Source: GCA-2683825 sp965662355 (GTDB lineage: Bacteria; Planctomycetota; UBA1135; GCA-002686595). Taken from it: DNA of 64,000 nt. Position 1 is the stretch's first letter. Every line of letters starts with the position of its first letter. The DNA lies in contig CBFIHP010000015.1 of the NCBI GenBank assembly GCA_965662355.1, positions 62,001 through 126,000 of the forward strand. Reading direction: 5' to 3'. Shown here in pieces: positions 42,472 through 53,400 of the stretch. The notes beneath the pieces were generated by a model. It did no database searches, was not told the origin of the DNA, and was given only the letters and a program-made list of their open reading frames with translations. Both the position numbers and the translations under genes were made by a program.

Positions 42472-43173
42472 ATGAAAGCCGCATTGATTGCAGCCACATT
42501 GATCGGAGGCGCCAGCGGCGCCGTGACCATGTATGTGTTGGCCTCTCCTGAGGCAGGATCTTCGCGCAATGCTAAGAGTGCCGCTCCTATTGAGGGATTG
42601 GGCAAGCGTTCGGGCGCGCTCGACGAGCTGCGCAAAGCCGTAGCAGCCCTCGAGACGGAGAACTTGAAGCTGCAGACACGCCTCGACCTCCTGGATGTGC
42701 CTCGCGAAACCGTTCGCGCGCCCGTGCAGGGATTCGTCACGAAGTCGGAGTTCGATGACTTTCAAAGAGAAATGCGCGACCTGCTCGGGACGCGCGCGGC
42801 GAGTGCTCCCGTTGAGGAACTGGAAGGCCAGGTCACCAGCGCCCTGATCGAGATTCGCAAGCAAGAGCAGTTCGACAAGGTGCGCGAATACCACGAAAAG
42901 CGCAGCGCACGTCTCGATCAAGATCTGGAGAAGATGGGCGAGTGGTTGGCGCTGAACGCGAGCCAGGTGGAGGACATGCGCTCCGCGCTCCTGGTGCAGT
43001 ACGGGCGCGAGGCAGAGATAAGCCGTCGCTGGGAAGAGGGTGAGGATCCGGAAGTGCTTGGCGAGGCCAAGCGCGCCGACGGTGAGGCGTTCGACCGCGA
43101 CTTGCGTGAGTTCCTGACCGAAGAGCAGGCGACGACCTTCTGGGACGGAATCCGCGGTCGGAAAGAGCGTTGA
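42472..43173 (+). CDS. membrane-anchored coiled-coil protein with Spy/CpxP-like C-terminus
   Basis: ATG 42472 opens a hydrophobic anchor (MKAALIAATLIGGASGAVTM). A coiled coil follows (LRKAVAALETENLKLQTRLD), then a helical region with LNASQVEDMRSALLVQYG and LREFLTEEQATTFWDGI, two LTxxQ-like motifs as in Spy/CpxP family periplasmic chaperones and metal-resistance proteins. It follows two other small helical envelope proteins but has its own -10. A shared role in envelope stress or metal handling is an inference from family resemblance. Confidence 0.7.
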   Translation: MKAALIAATLIGGASGAVTMYVLASPEAGSSRNAKSAAPIEGLGKRSGALDELRKAVAALETENLKLQTRLDLLDVPRETVRAPVQGFVTKSEFDDFQREMRDLLGTRAASAPVEELEGQVTSALIEIRKQEQFDKVREYHEKRSARLDQDLEKMGEWLALNASQVEDMRSALLVQYGREAEISRRWEEGEDPEVLGEAKRADGEAFDRDLREFLTEEQATTFWDGIRGRKER

Positions 43174-43190
43174 GGAGGTACGGTACGGCG

Positions 43191-43206
43191 GTACGGAGCC
43201 AGGCTC
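43191..43206. repeat. palindromic repeat, partial copy
   Basis: GTACGGAGCCAGGCTC, about three quarters of the palindrome at 36267, lies between the convergent ends of the coiled-coil gene and the esterase gene. Confidence 0.7.
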
Positions 43207-43222
43207 GTGGCGCAGGCGCCTC

Positions 43223-44470
43223 CTAGGGAGCCAGGGTGACGGCCAGCCCGTCGGAGAAGTTGACGCCCGCCGGTCCGCCGCCGGGATCGAGAAAGCCGAA
43301 TTGAAAGCGGCCGGCGAACCCCGCGAGAGCGGGTGTCTGCGGCACGACCAGGGTGCGTCGCACCTCTCCCCCGGCGGATGAGATGAGGAACGGGAGCTGC
43401 AACTGGAAGCTCGGTCCGACGCACAGCGTTCCGTCGAAGAGGGGGATCTGTATGGCGCCCGAGGAAAAGAGCAGGCCTCCGGCCGCCCCGCTCGGGACGT
43501 TGGTCGCGACGAAGGTCAAGGGCTGGTTCTGGGACACCGACGGCGATCCGTAGGCGTAGAGCCGGGAGGGCTTGCCCGTCGAGTTTGCCGACGAGACGCA
43601 GTAGCTCGTCCCCACTGCGGGTTTCGGATGTGCATCGAACCAATCGAGCACGTGTGCGCTGAAGCCCGCCGCGAGGATCGGAGAGTGCGAACCGTTCTGA
43701 ATCGTCCACAACTCGGCCGACCCGCCCGGCTCGCAACCGGTGTCGAAGATCGTGACCTGGGTCTCGTCCCCGAACAGATTCACTACTAAATTCAGCGGCG
43801 CCCCCGTTGTCGCGGTCGTGGAACACCCATCGATCGTGATCCAGAGATCGACGGTCTCCTGGGCCCCTGGATATGGGACTCCGTTGATGAACCCGCCGTC
43901 AAAATCGATGACCGTGTCCTGCGTGCCGTGAATCTGCAGCACGTGAACCGGCTCGGTCGCGTGACAGCTCGAGAGGTTGCGGAAGGTCGCGCCGGCCAGG
44001 CTCGCGATCGAAGCGATGGTCCCGGCGTGATCGCACGCCATCCGGTACGACATGAAGCCGCCGTTCGAGTGGCCGACGAGATGGACCTTGAGCGGGTCGA
44101 CACTGAGCTCGGCCTTCACCGCATCGATCAGCGCGGCCAGATAAGAGCTGTCGTCGGGCATCGCGAAGAAGGCGCAACAAGCCGGCGTCCCGTTCCAGTA
44201 GTTGCAAGAGGAATCGAAGAGCCCCGTGGGGTAGAGATAAAAGAAATTCCCGGTGTCCACGTGCTGGGCGAACTGCATGTAGGCCTCCTGCCCCGGTCCG
44301 GTTCCGCAATAGCCGTGCAGCAACATCACCAAAGGCAAGGACACAGATGGGTCGTAGGCATCGGGCACGTGAACGACGACGGGACCTCGGCCCCCGTCCA
44401 CGGTGATGGTGGTATCGGCAACGGCCGGCGAGGCGAAGAGACAGACCAGGGTGAGGGGGGTGCGGATCAT
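43223..44470 (-). CDS. secreted PHB-depolymerase/feruloyl-esterase-like hydrolase
   Basis: ATG 44470 opens a signal peptide (MIRTPLTLVCLFASPAVAD). The alpha/beta hydrolase (residues 22-285) has the oxyanion region LVMLLHGYCGTG, nucleophile Ser135 in GHSNGG, Asp185 in HGTQDTVIDFDG and His262 in QNGSHSP, the layout of the LpqC/esterase_phb family. Substrates in this family are polyhydroxyalkanoates or feruloyl/acetyl esters of plant and algal polymers. Residues about 290-415 are the shared C-terminal module (SRLYAYGSPSVSQNQPL, then PQTPALAGFAGRFQFGF). A -10 six bases before the ATG suggests a leaderless mRNA. Confidence 0.85.
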   Translation of the reverse strand: MIRTPLTLVCLFASPAVADTTITVDGGRGPVVVHVPDAYDPSVSLPLVMLLHGYCGTGPGQEAYMQFAQHVDTGNFFYLYPTGLFDSSCNYWNGTPACCAFFAMPDDSSYLAALIDAVKAELSVDPLKVHLVGHSNGGFMSYRMACDHAGTIASIASLAGATFRNLSSCHATEPVHVLQIHGTQDTVIDFDGGFINGVPYPGAQETVDLWITIDGCSTTATTGAPLNLVVNLFGDETQVTIFDTGCEPGGSAELWTIQNGSHSPILAAGFSAHVLDWFDAHPKPAVGTSYCVSSANSTGKPSRLYAYGSPSVSQNQPLTFVATNVPSGAAGGLLFSSGAIQIPLFDGTLCVGPSFQLQLPFLISSAGGEVRRTLVVPQTPALAGFAGRFQFGFLDPGGGPAGVNFSDGLAVTLAP

Positions 44471-44865
44471 GGGTTCAAAATAGCACGGCTACTCGGGCAG
44501 CGGACGCGTCAGCGACACCCGACCTCGACTCGGCTCGCGGCGACCGAATGGCGACTGGGGCAGGCCCCGGCCGGGGAGCATCGAGTTCCATGAGACTCGT
44601 TGGCACGGGATTGGCAAAAGAGCCGGTTGACCAGCTGGTGTCGCAGGATCCTCACAGGCGGCTTTGCGCTTGCACCCTTATCTACATATGCCAGGAGACA
44701 GAGGGCTGGTGAGCTTTACGCATCTGCAATTGCACACGGTCCCAATAGTGGGACGCTCTTAGGGGCATTACTCTCGCGCGGTTCTATCGAGCTTGCTCCA
44801 ATAATTCCCTCCTGATACAAGCCTCGTCGCATCCATTGAAACCGCTTACAGGGAGGAATAGCGGC
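44471..44865. other. divergent intergenic region
   Basis: About 395 bases between the esterase start and the next plus-strand gene. It contains the esterase -10 at 44477-44485 and the GGGAGG ribosome site of the next gene near 44850. No gene or repeat was recognised. Confidence 0.5.
44477..44485 (-). promoter_or_regulatory. extended -10, leaderless start for the esterase
   Basis: On the minus strand TGCTATTTT ends six bases before the ATG at 44470. There is no Shine-Dalgarno site. Confidence 0.5.
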
Positions 44866-46605
44866 ATGCAGTGCTTCAAAAGAGGCAGGGTTCTCGTCGG
44901 AATTGTAGCTACGTTGCTCTTGTTCGTTTCGCTTGTCGAAGCCCAGGGAGAAAGCCATCTGTTGCAGCCCGGAGCGAGCACGGGCCCACTGACTCCATGG
45001 CTTCAGTCGGGACCGACCACGACGGTGCCTGCTAGTGACGCTCTGGTACAAGACGACTTCCCTGGGATGAACCGCCTGCGCTTGGCCGTGGGGGCCAAAC
45101 GTCACGAGTCCTTTGCCTCGGGGCGGGTGCAAGCTGAATACTACGTCGACATCCCCTACGCCTTTCGGTTTGTCGCTGATCAAGATGCGGCGGCTTACTA
45201 CGGTCTGCCCAAGCTCGATCCCGCCCTGGCCGCGTTGATCGGGACGGGTCCCGGGGTCGACGAGAGGCTTGCGTTCCAGCCGAAGGAAACACCCCTGCGC
45301 GCTCAGGTGTCAGGGCAATTCGATCTTCGCGGGTATCTGGCGCTTCTCGGAGTCGGACAGATCAAAGCCGTGGTGTCGCTCTCGGTCGAGGATTTGGGCC
45401 ACATCGATGGCGATGATCCCCATTCTTTGGATCCTGGAGAGCCCGTTGCGGGAAAGAGACTCTTCGAGCGAGAGCTCACCGCTTCCTTCGACCCTTCTCT
45501 TGGCATGAGCTTCGGGCTGCAGGGGGGCAGTGATTTCGAAGGTATGAGCACGGGGGTCGACTCTACATTCGGCGTCAACATGCAAAAGCTAAACATCCTC
45601 GAGACCAATCTCGACTTCGGTCTCGATGTTCTGCTTCGTCGCGGACACCGCTACCGTTTCGTGCTCGCTCTAGATGCTTCCGCGGGTATGCATGCGGCAG
45701 GGCTTGGTCTCGGAGACGAACAAAACGGGAGCACGGACGCCGCAGTGCAGGGCAAAGCCATTGCTTCGTTCAAGTACGACATTGCCGGCGGCGGCTCCCT
45801 AACCAGTAGTGAGTTCACGGGGATCAACCTGGTGAAGCGCTGGAACGAGATCTGGCTGCAGCACGACTACGAAAGGCATCACCTCCGCAACATCTACTTC
45901 CCATCGGGGATCCCCGTTTCGTTCTTTTTTTCTACGAACGATGCCCTGCGATATCTCTTGATTGACCCCGATCACCCCGACCACTTCGGCCCGGCAGTAC
46001 CGGCCAAGCTCAACGATTTTTCTAACTATGATGAGAATACCCCACTCCCTCCGGATCAACCCTCGCCCTTGAACGGACTCGACGGTCTAGGCCGTCAGTA
46101 CTTTCCCTCGGTGATGACCGCGGGCACGCCCGTGGTGCCGCCTGGTAGTGGAGGCGCTGCAGCGGAGGGCTTGACGGTCGACCATTTCTCGATCACCCTC
46201 GAGGACGACCTCATCGGCGCGAACGACTTCGCCTTCCGGAAGCAGATCGAGGCTTGTTTGGTCAGCAACGGTGACCTTGGACTGCTGACTTTGATCACGC
46301 CGAACTTTGCTCCTCAGCAGAATCAAGACCCGTGGAATGGCTCTTACCTGCTGGTCCGCGACGTCGTGATCCAAGCCGTGAACGGATACCTGTCGTGGGG
46401 CTTTACGAGGGCGGGTCCGACGGGCGCTCTACTTCAATGCGCGCGCAAGAAGATCTTCCAAGCCAATTTGCAGGCCGATATGTTTCCGGCACCGACGGGG
46501 TGGTCGAGGCACGATAACTATCGCGAGGCTTTCGCTCTCTTGCGCCAAGCCTATGAGTGCGTCTACCTTCCCAATCCGATCAGCAAGGCGAGACGGACCC
46601 CGTAG
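44866..46605 (+). CDS. secreted protein of unknown function, paralogue A of a pair
   Basis: ATG 44866 is preceded by GGGAGG at good spacing and opens a signal peptide (MQCFKRGRVLVGIVATLLLF). The 579-residue protein is clearly homologous to the minus-strand protein at 48309-50054: both have DIPYAFRF, an RGYLALLGVGQ / QGYLALIGVGQ block, LNILETNLDFGLDVLLRRG versus LNILQNDVDFGFDVTLQRG, a GLGLGD turn, NGLDGL followed by FP, VDHFSITLEDD versus TDHISILLEHD, and a YREAFALLRQAY-like C-terminus. I recognise no known domain; the pattern is mixed beta with a helical end. It converges on the Asp-rich PKD gene. The paralogy is seen directly; function is unknown. Confidence 0.75.
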   Translation: MQCFKRGRVLVGIVATLLLFVSLVEAQGESHLLQPGASTGPLTPWLQSGPTTTVPASDALVQDDFPGMNRLRLAVGAKRHESFASGRVQAEYYVDIPYAFRFVADQDAAAYYGLPKLDPALAALIGTGPGVDERLAFQPKETPLRAQVSGQFDLRGYLALLGVGQIKAVVSLSVEDLGHIDGDDPHSLDPGEPVAGKRLFERELTASFDPSLGMSFGLQGGSDFEGMSTGVDSTFGVNMQKLNILETNLDFGLDVLLRRGHRYRFVLALDASAGMHAAGLGLGDEQNGSTDAAVQGKAIASFKYDIAGGGSLTSSEFTGINLVKRWNEIWLQHDYERHHLRNIYFPSGIPVSFFFSTNDALRYLLIDPDHPDHFGPAVPAKLNDFSNYDENTPLPPDQPSPLNGLDGLGRQYFPSVMTAGTPVVPPGSGGAAAEGLTVDHFSITLEDDLIGANDFAFRKQIEACLVSNGDLGLLTLITPNFAPQQNQDPWNGSYLLVRDVVIQAVNGYLSWGFTRAGPTGALLQCARKKIFQANLQADMFPAPTGWSRHDNYREAFALLRQAYECVYLPNPISKARRTP

Positions 46606-46704
46606 CCGCCCAGGACTTTCTTGTACCGGCCGATTCCTGGCTGAGCGCGGCGAAGCGGGCCAGGCGGACAGGTTAGCCCGCGGCGGGGTTCGCTCCCGAA
46701 ACGA

Positions 46705-46738
46705 AAGCGGCCGGCGCCCCAGGGGGAGCCGGCCGCTT
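46705..46738. terminator. hairpin between convergent genes
   Basis: An 11-bp G/C-rich stem (46705-46715 with 46728-46738) lies between the ends of the two convergent genes. Read on the minus strand it is followed by TTTCGTTTC, so it best serves the Asp-rich PKD gene. Confidence 0.65.
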
Positions 46739-46754
46739 CGGGAGGGGCCTTGGC

Positions 46755-48110
<1,356 letters not shown>

Positions 48111-48249
48111 GATGTCTCCTCCTTGGATGTCCCAATCCGGACGAGGCTCAATATATAGGAACTTGCTGATTTATGTGGAGCGGTAAAGGCCTTTTTGGCG
48201 GCGAATTGACCCACCCATGTAGCCAATAATTAGGAAGCCCTATAAAGAT

Positions 48250-48287
48250 CGGCCCCGTGCTTCGCGTGGTCGCGAGGCACGGGGCCG
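48250..48287 (-). terminator. 17-bp hairpin after paralogue B
   Basis: Arms 48250-48266 and 48271-48287 pair almost perfectly (one G-T) around TGGT. On the minus strand the next bases are ATCTTTATAG. It lies 21 bases after the stop of the gene at 48309, a good intrinsic terminator. Confidence 0.75.
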
Positions 48288-48308
48288 AGTGGTGGACGGC
48301 GCTTCCCG

Positions 48309-50054
48309 CTACGGCAGGAAGCTGTACGCGTCATGCAGGTCGCCGAAAGCCGCCCGGTAGTCATCGCCAGCCGCCGCAGCCCGGGCCTGCTGAATGTTAC
48401 CGATGATCTGGTTCCGGTCGCCGGTCGGGATGAACTCCCAGGCGCCGTTGGCGAGCTGGATGACGATGTCGTAGGCCAGCTCGAAACGACCGCTCCACGG
48501 GTCCGTGACCGCGGCACCAGCTCGCGGATCGAACATCGGCGTCTTGAGGTTCGCCAGATCCGGGAGGTTAGCGTTGATGTAGCCCTCGATCTCACGCCGC
48601 TCGAACTTGTCCATGAAGTCGACTTGGTCGTGCTCGAGGAGGATGGAGATGTGGTCGGTCTTGACGCCTGGCTGCGGAATATTGAGCGGGTTCGCCTGGT
48701 TCGTAGCGAAATCCGGGAAGTGCCGGTTGGCCAGCCCGTCAAGTCCGTTCTGGAGGTCATTAACACCGAAATCCGAGATCTGCGGCACGGTGCCCATCTG
48801 GAAGTTGTCGTCCAGCAAGTGGAAGAGCAAGAAGTCGATGTTGTCGAAGAAGGGGAAAGGCGGGCCGCCACCGTTTGTGAAATCGATGTTGCGGAGCTTG
48901 AGCCAGTCGGTATCGATCGGCCCCCAGATGTCTTCCCAGCGCTCGCCCAGGTTCAATCCCTTGAAGTCGTTCTGGAACGGAGTTGTGGCAGGCTCGACAT
49001 CGTAGAAAGAGACGATGGCTCGGCCCTGCTCGCGAGCGTTCGCATTATCGTTCGAGTTGTCTCCTAGCCCCAGACCGACGGTGTGGAGACCGGCCTCACC
49101 CAGCAGGTTGATCTCGAGGCGATAGCGCCGTCCCCGCTGCAGCGTGACGTCGAAGCCGAAGTCCACGTCGTTCTGCAGGATGTTGAGCTGCTTCATCGGG
49201 ACCTTGTATTCGGCGTGGATGCCCGTGCCGCCGCCCTCGTAGTCGCTTCCACCCTCGAGGTGGTAGCCGAACCCGAGGCGAGGCTCGTAGTTCGTGGAGA
49301 TCTCCTTGTCGAGCACCTTGTGGCGGGCGAGGGAAAAATGCGTGTCCCCATCAACGGTCGAACCTACGGGGCCGATGTCCAGAAGTGTGGCGTTGACTTC
49401 GGCCCGTGCTTGTCCGACCCCGATCAGTGCGAGATAGCCCTGGATATCGAGGCGGCCCGAGATGCGGCCGCGCAGGGGGGTTTGACGAGGGCGGAAGAGG
49501 TCGTCGACCCCCGGAGAGGACCCAATGGGCGGGGTGAACGGAGACTGCATAGCCAACGTTCGTAGGCTATCGCCGTCGAAGGTGTGCGATTGGTCCAGCT
49601 GGATGAGCGACGGATAGGGGAACTTGGTGAAGCGGAAGGCATAGGGGATGTCGAAGTCGTAGAACTCGTACCTCCGGGCCGAGGCGACGGCACTCTTGTT
49701 CTTGGCAGCCACCGACAGCTGGAGTAGCTCCATGTCTGTGCTATGGAAGAATTGGCTTTCAGTTGGGTTGGGCAGCAGGATCGAAGAGTTATCCCCTCGG
49801 GTAGGCCCTGCGATTGCAATACCTGGGCGGATGGTCAAGGAGTCCAGGGTGGAGCGCAGCTCGCCAGGGCGGACCGGGTTCACTAGCGCCGGCCCGGATT
49901 GTTGGTTGCTATTCCGGAGGCTACGGCGAGTGGAACTCTGGGCTGCAGAGCCCAGGGCAAGCAGGCCCAGGCAGGCCAGTGCGAACCAGCAGCGCCTGCC
50001 GAGTGCCGCTGTGTTTCGAGTGTCTACTGTCAGCAAAATATCCCTCTTCATCAT
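48309..50054 (-). CDS. secreted protein of unknown function, paralogue B of a pair
   Basis: ATG 50054 (or the adjacent ATG 50051) begins a signal peptide around WFALACLGLLALGSAAQS. The 581-residue product aligns along its length with the protein at 44866-46605 (shared DIPYAFRF, GYLALIGVGQ, GGSDYEG versus GGSDFEG, RGRRYRLEINLLGEAGLH versus RGHRYRFVLALDASAGMH, NGLDGL). Both start with a disordered Ser/Pro/Asn-rich segment. The large central block with alternating strands and conserved Gly-Asp turns suggests a beta-rich surface protein. No domain of known function was recognised. It is transcribed in the same direction as the Asp-rich PKD gene, 198 bases upstream of it. Confidence 0.75.
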   Translation of the reverse strand: MMKRDILLTVDTRNTAALGRRCWFALACLGLLALGSAAQSSTRRSLRNSNQQSGPALVNPVRPGELRSTLDSLTIRPGIAIAGPTRGDNSSILLPNPTESQFFHSTDMELLQLSVAAKNKSAVASARRYEFYDFDIPYAFRFTKFPYPSLIQLDQSHTFDGDSLRTLAMQSPFTPPIGSSPGVDDLFRPRQTPLRGRISGRLDIQGYLALIGVGQARAEVNATLLDIGPVGSTVDGDTHFSLARHKVLDKEISTNYEPRLGFGYHLEGGSDYEGGGTGIHAEYKVPMKQLNILQNDVDFGFDVTLQRGRRYRLEINLLGEAGLHTVGLGLGDNSNDNANAREQGRAIVSFYDVEPATTPFQNDFKGLNLGERWEDIWGPIDTDWLKLRNIDFTNGGGPPFPFFDNIDFLLFHLLDDNFQMGTVPQISDFGVNDLQNGLDGLANRHFPDFATNQANPLNIPQPGVKTDHISILLEHDQVDFMDKFERREIEGYINANLPDLANLKTPMFDPRAGAAVTDPWSGRFELAYDIVIQLANGAWEFIPTGDRNQIIGNIQQARAAAAGDDYRAAFGDLHDAYSFLP

Positions 50055-50452
50055 TGCGACTTCTTATGGTGGGGCGCTCGCGCTCTTTGCAGCTTCCTGG
50101 GATCGTCTTGCACTCCCCCCTCGGTGGACCCCTGGGGGTGAATCGACCCCATCGCGGACGCGAGATCGGTCCCAGGTGTTTTTTTCCTGGAAGCCCAGGA
50201 TGATACATTCTGGCTGTAAGTGACTCCCTGAAAATCACTTCAAATCATCGCCTTCCCCATTTCGGGACAACTCGAGCCGGGGCTCTTGAACGGGCACTGC
50301 CCCTTTCATAAGGCCGAACCGATTTCAAGACTTGAGGCTTTCGACGTTGGCGGAGTGAATCAATTGGCCTTGAGATAAAGAGCGATGTCCTACATTTCGC
50401 TGCTTTGGATGCCCGAAGGGTGCCGGATCCACGTCCACACGGAGACGGCACC
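50055..50452. other. divergent intergenic region
   Basis: About 400 bases between paralogue B and the lipoprotein subtilase, including a more A/T-rich stretch around 50180-50400 where divergent promoters would be expected. I could not pick a convincing -35/-10 pair. Confidence 0.45.
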
Positions 50453-53400
50453 ATGCAACTCACCACGTCCACTTCGAGTGGAAAATACGTTCGAGATCTC
50501 TCTCGGCTCTTGACCCTGATCGTTCCTCTGCTCGCAGCTTGCGGAGGATCCGATGGGGGCTCGAACGTCTTGCCCGAGGCCGAGGTCGGCCGGAGCATTC
50601 TCCGCCGCGAGGTCTTGCTGCCCACGTCCGAGGGGATGCAGCTCCGAGAGATCGAGTACTTCGCCGAGGAGCTTCTGGTGTACCTGCCCGAGGGAATGAT
50701 GTCGGTGCGGGATCAGGGCCGCAGTTGCTCGATCGAGCAAGCGGAGATCACCTCGCTCGAGCTTCGTCGCGAGCTGGAGGAAGTTCTCGGAGTGAGGCGC
50801 ATTCGCAGCCTGGGTCGCATGGAAGGCCTTGGAGGGGCGGGGACGGCCTTCCTTTTGAGAGGCGTGGAGTTGGACCCCTACGACTACGCCCAGCAGCCCG
50901 GGGGTCAGATGTTCATGGCCGAGCCCAACTATGTGTTGAGGCTGGAGCAGGGCCAGGTGGCAGGCGCCAACCGTCCCGGCGCACTGATCGATCCGAGCCT
51001 GCCGAGCGATGCCCGCTTTTCCCAGCAATGGTCGCTCGACAACCAGGGCCAGACGTCGGGCAAGCCCGGCGCTGACATCGACGCCATCGGGGCCTGGCGT
51101 ATCGAACAAGGCGATCCGGATGTTGTCATCGCCATGGTTGACACCGGAATCGACTACACGCATCGCGACCTCCAGAGCCGGATGTGGACGAACGAGGGCG
51201 AGGTTCCGAACAACGGCCTGGACGATGACGGGAACGGCTACGTCGACGACGTCTACGGCTACGACTTCTACGACGATAGGTCCGACCCTTGGGACGATCA
51301 TCGCCACGGCACACATACCGCTGGAATCGCAGCCGCTGCCTGGAACCACCGGGTTGGGATCGTCGGTGTGGCTCCGCACTGCCGGGTCATGGCGCTGAAG
51401 ATCTTCGATGCCGCCGGCTCCGGCTCGACTGCGGCGGCTGCCGAGGCCATCATCTACGCCACCAACATGGGCGCCAAGATCACCTCCAACAGCTACGGTG
51501 GTCCCCTGTATTCCCAGGCGTTGGACCTCGCTTTCGAATACGCCTTCGAGAACGACGTTGTTTCGATCGCTTCCGCCGGCAATGATTCTACCGACAGCGC
51601 CAGTTATCCGGCGGCCCTCAAGAACGTGCTCTCCGTCGCCGCGACGGATGACGACGACCAGCCCGCCGAATTCACAAACTACGGAGAGTTCGTCGACCTC
51701 GCAGCGCCGGGTGTCTCGGTGTTGTCGACTGTGCCCTACCTCTGGAATGCCAGCGGCTACGCGCTCTTCTCGGGAACGAGCATGGCGGCGCCCCATGTCG
51801 CCGGAATCGCTGCGTTGATCCGCTCGCACGATCCCTCCGCGACGAATCGCGCTGTCCAATCCGCACTCATGACTGCGGTGGATCCGCTCGATACGGCTCT
51901 CGACTTGGGTACAGGACGCTGCAACGCCAAGAGGGCGCTCTTCCTCAATCACAACTCCGATCTCGTCGTCGAAGCGACGACCATCGTCGAGAGCGCCGAA
52001 AGCACCCTGACGATTTCGGGTACGGCGGGTGGAGACGACTTCCTACGCTACGACCTGGATGTGGGGACGGGCAGCTATCCCGCCCAATGGACGGCCCTCG
52101 AGAGTAGGTTTCAGCCGGTGAGCGATGGTGTCCTGGGCACGATCGATCTGGCGAATCTCCCGACTGGCGCCTCGCGTGTTCGCGTCCGCGTCACGGATTC
52201 GGCGGGACGATCCGTGGCCGACTCGAAGCCCTTCGTCGTCGACAACTTCGGTTTCACCCAACCCCGTGACTTCGACGTCCTGCGAAAGGGCGGTCTCCTG
52301 GAGCTCCGCGGCAACGTCTCTGTTCTCGGCTTTACGGGCTATCAGGTCGAGTGGCGGCCGTACATTCTGAACAACGGTTACCCGAGTCCGTCGGGGCCCT
52401 GGACGAGCGCGGGAATCGTGCTCGAGAACGGTGGCCTTCAGCAGGTCAGTAACAACAAGCTGGCCACGTTCGACACTCAGGTCGTCACGGGAACCAATCG
52501 CTGCCATTTGCGTCTGAGCGCCCCGGGGTCGAACTTCGAAGAGGTCCTCGATCTCTATCTGGATCCCAACCTCCAGCAAGGTTGGCCGATTCGTATATCC
52601 CACGACCCCTCCTACGACGGAGACCTCAGCGTCCTCGACCCGCTAATCGTCGACCTCGACCGCAATGGAGCGGCCGAGCTCTACAGCTTGATGACGGGAG
52701 TCTTCTACGGGCACGATGCAGCTGGGGTACTCCTGCCCGGCTTCCCCGTGAACCTCCCCACCTCCTCGGGTGAGACGTACACCACTTCCGCTTTGACCGT
52801 GGGAGACGTGGATGAAGACGGCTTTGAGGAAATCCTCTTTGCGGGTCTTCGGGATCAGACCCTCCTCATATATGCCTACGAGGCGGACGGGATCCTGGCG
52901 AGTGGTTTTCCTCTGGCCTTCACGTATGGAGGATCGCCCGACAGTGCCGTGCTCCGTCCCAATTCGTCCGTGGTCATGGCTGATATCGATGCCGACGGCC
53001 AGGACGAGATCGTCTTCCAGGCGTTCGACATTCTCATCATCGCCGAACGCAATGGGATGCTAAAGACGGGGCAACTCGTGCATCTGCGACCCGGAGCTGG
53101 AGACTCCTGCAACAGGAATTCCTTGGCCACGTCGGTCGACTCGACGCCGGCCGTCGCCGACATCGATGGGGACGCCGAACTCGAGATCGTGGTCTTCCAC
53201 GAAGCTCCGGACTGCAGCCCCGGCGCCCAGGGTGTGGTTACGGTGTTCAACCCGAATGGAAGCATCGTTCCCGGTTGGCCGCGGACGACGACTTATGCTG
53301 GAGCCGGAGCCTCGCCCGTGATCGGTAATCTCGATGGCCTCGGTGGCAACGAGATCGTCATTGCCTCGGCGACGCGTTTCCGCACCGGTGGCCTTCACGT

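Noticed and set aside
44600..44815. Plus-strand ORF in the gap before paralogue A
   Set aside because: No domain, signal peptide, ribosome site or codon bias.
50390..51952. Minus-strand open frame of 520 codons
   Set aside because: It is antisense to the complete subtilisin domain, whose catalytic motifs prove the plus strand.
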